Assembly (NCBI RefSeq): GCF_001039355.2
Contig: NW_019775746.1
Location: forward strand, 1,582,020 to 1,646,019
From: Lingula anatina
Lineage: Eukaryota > Brachiopoda > Lingulata > Lingulida > Lingulidae
Reading direction: 5' to 3'
Length of the DNA: 64,000 nt
Position numbers and translations under genes: made by a program. The notes under the pieces were generated by a model that saw nothing but the letters and a program-made list of their open reading frames with translations, was not told the origin of the DNA and ran no database searches. Shown here piece by piece: positions 36,701 to 45,700 of this stretch; the stretch's first letter is position 1, and each line of letters opens with the position of its first letter.

Positions 36701-39700
36701 GGCTGGCAACTTTTTTTCTCGCAATATAGTCCCACCCCTACGAGAGTCATTTTGAAACCGATTCTTTTTCATAAATTCAAAATCGTGAACATATTTCATT
36801 TTAATTTGTGGATGTTTCAGTAATCCTTTGAAATCTTGAGTAAGAGCATGAACTTTTCTTATTACATAACTTTTAAAAAAATGGCCCAAACATGCTGATT
36901 GTCGAACTAGACCTGTTTTATGAATATTCATTCAGTTCCATAAGTTTGCAGACAAAAGGTAAAACATTTTTCCACTTATCATGTTCTCGGTGAAAGTTCA
37001 TGGCAGCAGCAACGACAGATGCTGGTGATGGTTTTATGTACAGCCACGTGTCTGTACATAAAAAAAGTAAACTATCATTAGACATGGCTTTGATATGAGT
37101 GAATACAAGTAAAAACAGGTCTACTTAAGCTGACATATGTAAGCTGACATATGTAACTTATATAAAGGAAAGCTTTTTCTTCCATTTCAAATTATTCACT
37201 GAAACTGTACTATGGTTGGACATTCCAGTTGTCAGACTTCTTGAGTTTCGCTGCCCCTCAACTTTACTGATATAGCACACAGTTTCATCATCTAACACTG
37301 CAGCCTATATACCAAGTATCATACCAACCTGATATCTGTATCCCTCATGCTGCCATTTACTAAGGATATGCTTTATACATCTGAGCAAGTAGAGTCGCTC
37401 ACTGAAGTAGAAGTCCCTGGTTCTCAGCACTAATGCCCTCATGTGACGGTCTTCTCCCAACATGGTCTAAATTCCAAAAGATTTTCATTTGCTTGACTAG
37501 ATATTCATTCATTCACAAATTCTCTGATTCCCCATTAATGCACAGCTTTCTCAAAGATTGATAATTTTTAACACTGTCAATGAAAACTATCAGTGTTTAT
37601 CTTTTTTCACTGGTATGCTAAATGCTTAAATTCTTACAATCAACATAGATCTGGAAATATACTGGAAATTAATAGTTTCACAAAGTGAGTAAAAGTAATA
37701 CCAATCAAATGTAATAATCTGTCATTCAACATTAAAAAGGAAATTGTCAGTGAACCTGTAGATCCTTTTGAGATCCTCTGTAATCATGCTGTAAATACAA
37801 TCTGTATATGTCATATGTGATGATCTCATCCAAACCCTGAAACAATAAAGACATCCTAAGTGGCATGAGTTACCAACAGGTGACTAGTAAGTGAATTCAT
37901 ATGTAAGAATAACATATATTTGCAACATTGTAATTCGATAATGTATATGAAATACTGCAAGTACCACATTTGTCCCAGCTTTTATTCTTTTTAAAGTGAA
38001 GAACATGTGATTCTGAGAGAGTTAGTAACAGAAATATGCTGAATTATTCAAACTACTCACTCATATCAACCAAATATATTTTACACTTATGGCATTTCTA
38101 CACCAACTGAAGTGAAGTCTTGATGGTTAACTGGCCATCTATGTCATACACATTAATCAAATTACATGTCATTGCATCAAATGTTGCATACACCTAGTGA
38201 CCTTTGAATTCAGTTTTTATATCTAAATGATTGAAACATTTGAATTGGCATCAAACAGCATATTTTGGGGAAAATGGAGGACTCGAAACTGGCACCTGTC
38301 CGAGACAGTTAAAAATTGATATCAGACAGGTAAAGTTGCAGAGTTGTCTGTCCCACAGACAGGTCATAAGTATTTGGACATTAAAAATTGTCAAAGGATG
38401 CCAAAATCAAATTTGCTCTAGGGCAACATGAGACCCTGGATAAAAAAATCTTCATAGAAGCAACGGTAATGAAAACTGGTGGTGTATTTCCTAATGACCC
38501 ACAACAGTTGGTGCAGTTCATGGTCTGACCATGTTTCATAAGTTATCTATATTCCTCCATCCCAAAATACAGCAAATCTCCTTACCAGAAACTGGCTCAA
38601 TTTCTTCACAGCTTCCTTTTGCTCTGCTCTTATTTGGTGCTTTAGTTCTTTCTCCAACAACTCACCACTTGGATTGCTGTTGAGAAAACAAACAAAAAGT
38701 AGTTAACACTTTGGCATCACAAATCTAAATATATAACTACCTACAGCAGTACAAAATCGTTATGGACTGTGACAGATCCAGATCCCAATCAAGTCCAGTG
38801 ATTAACAGGCTAAGCCAGATCCCTATTGGTTCCTTGCATTGTTAACAGTATAATGAGCATATTTTGTATAACATCCACAATTTAATTACACATATCATAC
38901 AAACAAACTGGCAGCTCACTTGCAAATTACTTGGCCAATTAATATGCTCATTATGATTGTAACAATGCAAAGTCTCAATTGGGATGTGACCTAGTCTGGT
39001 TAGTAACTGGACTAGATTGGGATCTGAATTGAGACACATATACTGTTATCGTGTTATCTGTTTTTTATTTACAGTTCTTGGTGAAATAATTCTGTTTGGT
39101 CACACTTGAAACACTATTTTCTGCAAGCCTGGCATTGTGACTCATTATAATTGTAGCATGTTGCATGTATGCTTTGGGAGGAAGAGCCATCTCTGCTCTC
39201 TCAACATTCCACAACTGTGTTAAGGATATTGTCATCCTTTACCCAAAACTCCTTATTTGCAGCCTTACATACATTCTTTTGGGTAATAGATCAATCTTCA
39301 GTGTTCAGTGACTAAATTAATTTAAGGTACATATGAACCAAGGATCATTGGAGCGTGGATTCCCAGTAACATATATAAACCACTTCTACTAGTTTCTTAT
39401 ACGACTTAAATAAATTAGACATGCCAACGGACAAACTTAATAAATGACTCTATCAGCCATAAAAGAGCTTTAGACTGCTCCTTTCTTTAAATTCTTGGTC
39501 AGAAATTTAACCTACTTTCATGACCTACTTTTCTGCCTCATTTATATACAGCATAGAATGCTTGCAGAAAAATCTGTTCAAATATCATTTTTGGGTAAAA
39601 TTAAACAATATCTTTTGGTAATTTTCTTAGTTATACTACTTGAAACTGTATGCTGGCATTTAGTTGGCTTTTGTGGCAAAAAATTGATTTCATATGCATC

Positions 39701-42700
39701 TTTAACACTTACATGTCATCTTATCATATGGGTGACGCATAATTGCTATTTTGGGGTAAAAACTGAAAAAGATGAAAAGTGTTCAATTGACTATACAAGC
39801 TTTGACTTGCTTATGCTTCTATGTTGCAATAAGAATTATAAACACTGATATTTAACATTTTCGAGGGTTTTTCATTGTTTTAAATCAGCACAAAGATAGA
39901 TGGATTATTGAATGATCAGATGCAGGAAAAACTTCATTTTTGGTATCTGGATGATAATAAAGGGTTACAATATCCTTAATGTCACCCAAATCATGACCTA
40001 CAGCAATAGGGCATTTTCAATTGCAGCGCCCATTTTATGGACTACCCTCACACATTCAGACTACAGACAGTGTTAAGGTTTTTAAAAAAGACTTGAAAAC
40101 ATTCTTTTTTGCACAGTACTTCAATTAATTTTAATACTTGAAATTATACATTTTCTTATTTTATCATAAAAAGTTTTATTATTTAGACTATTACTTTTGT
40201 AACCAGCATTAATCATTTAAATTGTTTTATTCAACTCATCTTCTGTAATTCTGATAATTTTATTTGTAAACAGCACTGAGATGGAAGTGTAGTGCGGTTT
40301 GCAAGAAATAAATATTATTATTATTATTAAATATTTAACTAGCCTGTGCTTCACCTAACTCTTAGGCTCTTACCAGCTAGCGTTTTCTTCTAAAATATCT
40401 TTCTTTTATGTTTAGGAAATCATGTGAAATCTTTTGAAACCAGAGAATGTAAAATTTTATCTTTGCCTTTTACAAAATGACACCAAAAGATATTTAAGCT
40501 TATTTTCATTAGGGTGGCAACCACATCTCAATGCAGCACTTCTGCCTGATGTGGACACAATGGAAAGGCTTTTTAAAATCACTCCACTAAGAATAACCTT
40601 TTTGCCGCTTTAGGAATCCTCTGACTGTCTGTACTCATCTCATTTAACAGCCTTACCTGTAGCATCAGTGGCAACAGATGCATTTCTAGCTTTATTCAAA
40701 TTTTGAGTTAACACCCTCAACAGAACCATTTGAGCCAGCATCTCATCCAATCAAATATATACAAAAAACAACGTCAGCAAATTTTAAAGTAAATCTGTAT
40801 TTTAGTCCTATAATCATACTAGAGCAATTTTCATTTAATATCACATTTAAAAAATAAAAGAAAACAAGNGTGCCACACCCAGACCCCAATACCGACAAAG
40901 CCCAAATTTTACGTGGAACGAGTTGAGATTATAGGTGACCTAAATCCATGAGATGGGTACGGGGGCCCTTACCGTCTAGGAGGAGAAGCGGTAACGGTAG
41001 CCGTCCGGCGGAGCCGGCGGAGCCAACGGAGCCGGCGGAACGATCCGGACGGGACCGAAACCATGTGTACCGCCAGCGCTAACGCTGGTGGTACAATAAA
41101 GGGTTACAATATCCTTAATGTCACCCAAATCATGACCTACAGCAATAGGGCATTTTCAGTTGCAGCGCCCACTTTATGGACTACCCTCACACATTCAGAC
41201 TACAGACAGTGTTAAGGTTTTTAAAAAAGACTTGAAAACATTCTTTTTTGCACAGTACTTCAATTAATTTTAATACTTGAAATTATACATTTTCTTATTT
41301 TATCATAAAAAGTTTTATTATTTAGACTATTACTTTTGTAACCAGCATTAATCATTTTAATTGTTTTATTCAACTCAGCTTCTGTAATTCTGATAATTTT
41401 ATTTGTAAACAGCACTGAGATGGAAGTGTAGTGCGGTTTGCAAAAAATAAATATTATTATTATTATTAAATATTTAACTAGCCTGTGCTTCACCTAACTC
41501 TTAGGCTCTTACCAGCTAGCGTTTTCTTCTAAAATATCTTTCTTTTATGTTTAGGAAATCATGTGAAATCTTTTGAAACCAGAGCATGTAAAATTTTATC
41601 TTTGCCTTTTACAAAATGACACCAAAAGATATTTTAGCTTATTTTCATTAGGGTGGCAACCACATCTCAATGCAGCACTTCTGCCTGATGTGGACACAAT
41701 GGAAAGGCTTTTTAAAATCACTCCACTAAGAATAACCTTTTTGCCGCTTTAGGAATCCTCTGACTGTCTGTACTCATCTCATTTAACAGCCTTACCTGTA
41801 GCATCAGTGGCAACAGATGCATTTCTAGCTTTATTCAAATTTTGAGTTAACACCCTCAACTCTAAGCTGAATCCTGGGACACAAATTACACTGACAGCAT
41901 GGGCAGACAGAAATAAGAACAAGTACAGACACAAGTACAATGCCTGCATACTCTGAAGTGCCAAATAAACGTGCCGGCACGTTTATTTTTTTCCGGAAAT
42001 TTTCCACCCGGCACGATCTTATTCTCCCCGGTGTCACGTGTACGGTCCGTTCTGCGTGAACCATCCGTCCTGACCGATTGTACACGCAGCAGACGCGTGT
42101 ATGAGCCGTTCCGTGAATGATCCGTTGTTATTCACCTGTACTATTATATTCGGCTAGTTCATTTCCTACCACATTATACATTTACTATGATGGGGATAAA
42201 ATTCATGTGTTAATTGATAATTTTAATAGGGAATCAGCGTCAAATTACAGTTTGATGCATGGATAAACCTACCGTGGACGGGACGTCATTTTCAGCTGCA
42301 GGCTACTATTTTAGTATTGATTTTACTAGGCTAGTGTGTTGATATGGCCACCTGAGGGAAATCGCAGTGGAGGAGAACATCTATAAGATTTGAAAACTGC
42401 TAAAGATTGTGTTTGAATTTGCAGTATGTTCTCAACAGCGCATGATTATTAAAGTCTAAGAATGTATTCATGACTCTATAGTGACGGACTGTACACGCCG
42501 GAAGTCTCTCAGATTTGCCTGCGCTTTGTGCGCATGAGCAGAACGGATTGTTCACGCTCCGAGCAGTACACGCCACACCGGCACGATTAATAATTTTCCA
42601 CACGGCACGGTTATTTGGCAGTCACTGTGCCGGTTGGAAATATTTTGATCGTTTCGGAAATGTTGATGATCGTTTCATTGGACAAGTTAATAATTATTAA

Positions 42701-45700
42701 TGACCTGTCGCAAGCACTACACTCGAACTTGTTTTTAGCGTAAATAAAAGCCAGTGTTTCTCCAGCATATAAAGAGCGAGGCGCCGCGCTGAAATTTGTC
42801 AAAAGCACCGACTCGCTGGGCTGAATGGAACAAAAAAGTATATTTTCACTCATGCTAACTGAAATTTATATTTATTTCTAAGCAAATATGGCATTCTATT
42901 TACATACTGTACGTAATCCCATGCTTCTGAGCACTTGATTTAGTAGTAACGAAAATACGCATGCGCGTATGCCATCTCCCTGTGAGTGCCTCGTTTTCGC
43001 AGTTCTGTGCTTAATTTGAAGTATACGAGACAGAGCGAAACGAGGCAACTGCTCTCGACAACATTTAGTCACATGTCACAAATACACTTTCTCTGTCACT
43101 TCGTCATGTTCCGAAATTAAGACCGCCTGTTGTGTGTTTTTATAGTTTACGTTTATTCACTGATAAAAATGGAGAAAATTAAGTGCACTTTGTTGATTTT
43201 ATAAATTTGGAGAAGATTTTCTACTGATTTACGGGTTAGTTTTGTGAAAGCAGTAGCGTTGTAAAACTGGGTCACGTCAGTAATTCGCGTGCATTGAATA
43301 TGAATTTCCATGACTGAATAGAATCATATAAATGAACAAACGAAGAACTAAAATTGGTGATAAGTGTGATTTTAATCTCTTAAATTCTGAAAAATTCATT
43401 TCACGGTGTTTGAAGTTGTTGATTATAAANNNNNNNNNNNNNNNNNNNNNNNNNNNNNNNNNNNNNNNNNNNNNNNNNNNNNNNNNNNNNNNNNNNNNNN
43501 NNNNNNNNNNNNNNNNNNNNNNNNNNNNNNNNNNNNNNNNNNNNNNNNNNNNNNNNNNNNNNNNNNNNNNNNNNNNNNNNNNNNNNNNNNNNNNNNNNNN
43601 NNNNNNNNNNNNNNNNNNNNNNNNNNNNNNNNNNNNNNNNNNNNNNNNNNNNNNNNNNNNNNNNNNNNNNNNNNNNNNNNNNNNNNNNNNNNNNNNNNNN
43701 NNNNNNNNNNNNNNNNNNNNNNNNNNNNNNNNNNNNNNNNNNNNNNNNNNNNNNNNNNNNNNNNNNNNNNNNNNNNNNNNNNNNNNNNNNNNNNNNNNNN
43801 NNNNNNNNNNNNNNNNNNNNNNNNNNNNNNNNNNNNNNNNNNNNNNNNNNNNNNNNNNNNNNNNNNNNNNNNNNNNNNNNNNNNNNNNNNNNNNNNNNNN
43901 NNNNNNNNNNNNNNNNNNNNNNNNNNNNNNNNNNNNNNNNNNNNNNNNNNNNNNNNNNNNNATGTTCTATAATTTTTGAAAGTTTAAATTAGCATTATAG
44001 GAACTGCTGCTGCTGAACCTTAAACTTCAAGATTGACTAAACTGAGTGAATGCATAGACAGGAAAATAAATTTTGTCTAAACCTTTGTTATGTCATTACT
44101 AAATTAATTCCTCAAAACATCTAAAACAAGACAATTCAGTGACACATAAGATGTAAAAAAAAATTACATAAATACCCTAAAATGCACCAAATTGCACCTC
44201 GATTGAAAATATTTTCTGGGGGAGCTTGGTGATAGAGATTACTCTAAATAGTTAAAATATGTTAAACTATGTGTATAAAATCAAAGGTAAATTTGTCTAG
44301 ATATTGTGTTTTTTATGTTTAATAAACATATTTTTTCCAGATTTGAATATAATTTAAAATTGCCATTACAATTATTCATTGAAATTATAAAATTTTCCGG
44401 GGGGCACAGTTATTCCGCTAGGCACTGTTATTAAATATCGGGAAATTTTCCAGGGGGCACAGTTATTCCGCTAGGCACTGTTATTAATTTTGGAAAGTTT
44501 TCCAGGGGGCACTGTTATTCCGGTAGGCACTCTTATTCGGCACTTCAGAGTATAAAAATATCAATAAAATATGCTTTATTTCCACAAAAGTTTCTTACCT
44601 TGGCTGCTTATAGTAGGATAACCCAGTAGTCAGGAGAAACTTGTATTGATGTAGTTGCATGGCAATCAGTTCCTAAATAACAATCACAATAAATTTAACA
44701 AATACAACTTCTAGAGAGGGACCAAACTAATGACCAGTCAAAAACTACAAACAACTGTTTTCGTCACTTCCCTTATGTTAAATTATTTTTTTAATAATTA
44801 AATTATCACTTTCATATAAATTTACATACCGCAAAATCAAGCTAATTCAAACAACAAAGCTAAGGTATTCCATAATAAAGTATATTTTTTTCAAGTTCAA
44901 ATAAGTATTCTCTTGTTATCAACAAATTGTAGAATGCAAGTCCAAGAACGCACATGTATACGTCAATGTATTATGTAAGATTTAAACATTAAATTTTTCT
45001 TTAGGTCTAGGCAGATTTGTCACATACTTACCTGAGGTCTTGTTGCCCCAGTTAGGAACTGCCATAAATCCCTGGTTGACCTAAAAACAAAATATCCTGC
45101 TTTTAACACAAAGTTAGTTTGAACCTTTATAACATTTAAATAATTTACTATATACAACTGGCAAAGTACCCCCCCCCCCCCAATTCATTTATAAATACTC
45201 ATCTTAATGTAAGTCCAATATAAAATTAACACTTTNGTAACCCCCCCCCAATTCATTTATAAATACTCACCTTAATGTAAGTCCAATATAAAATTAACAC
45301 TTTTAAACAGGTCTTATAAATGGATTAGCCCCCCCCTCCATACACTTCTGCACATTACATGGCCATGCACTTATTGTTATTAAGTTACATGAAGCTGCTG
45401 TGAATAAATGTGACTAGTTTCAATAAAATCTTCAGAGGAAAATAACACACTGTCACAAATGGATCTTCCTTTCTGGTGAGCTTGTACAATAGTTCAAACA
45501 AAGGTAAGTCTTGATATACAGTGCATTAAATTTCATTAGTCTTCGGATTCTTCATATTCAGATATGTAGCTTTATGCATGATGTGTATGTCCTGGGCCTG
45601 ATAAACTTTAGGGGAATAAGAAAATGTGGCAAGTACTTAACGTGTAACAAATTTTAGGCAAGCGTGTACCCTACTGTGATTTGAAAGAACTGTAGTGGAA

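Noticed and set aside
39495-39848. 117-codon plus ORF with membrane-like segments
   Set aside because: AT-rich composition, no motif, no splice context in a NUP188 intron.
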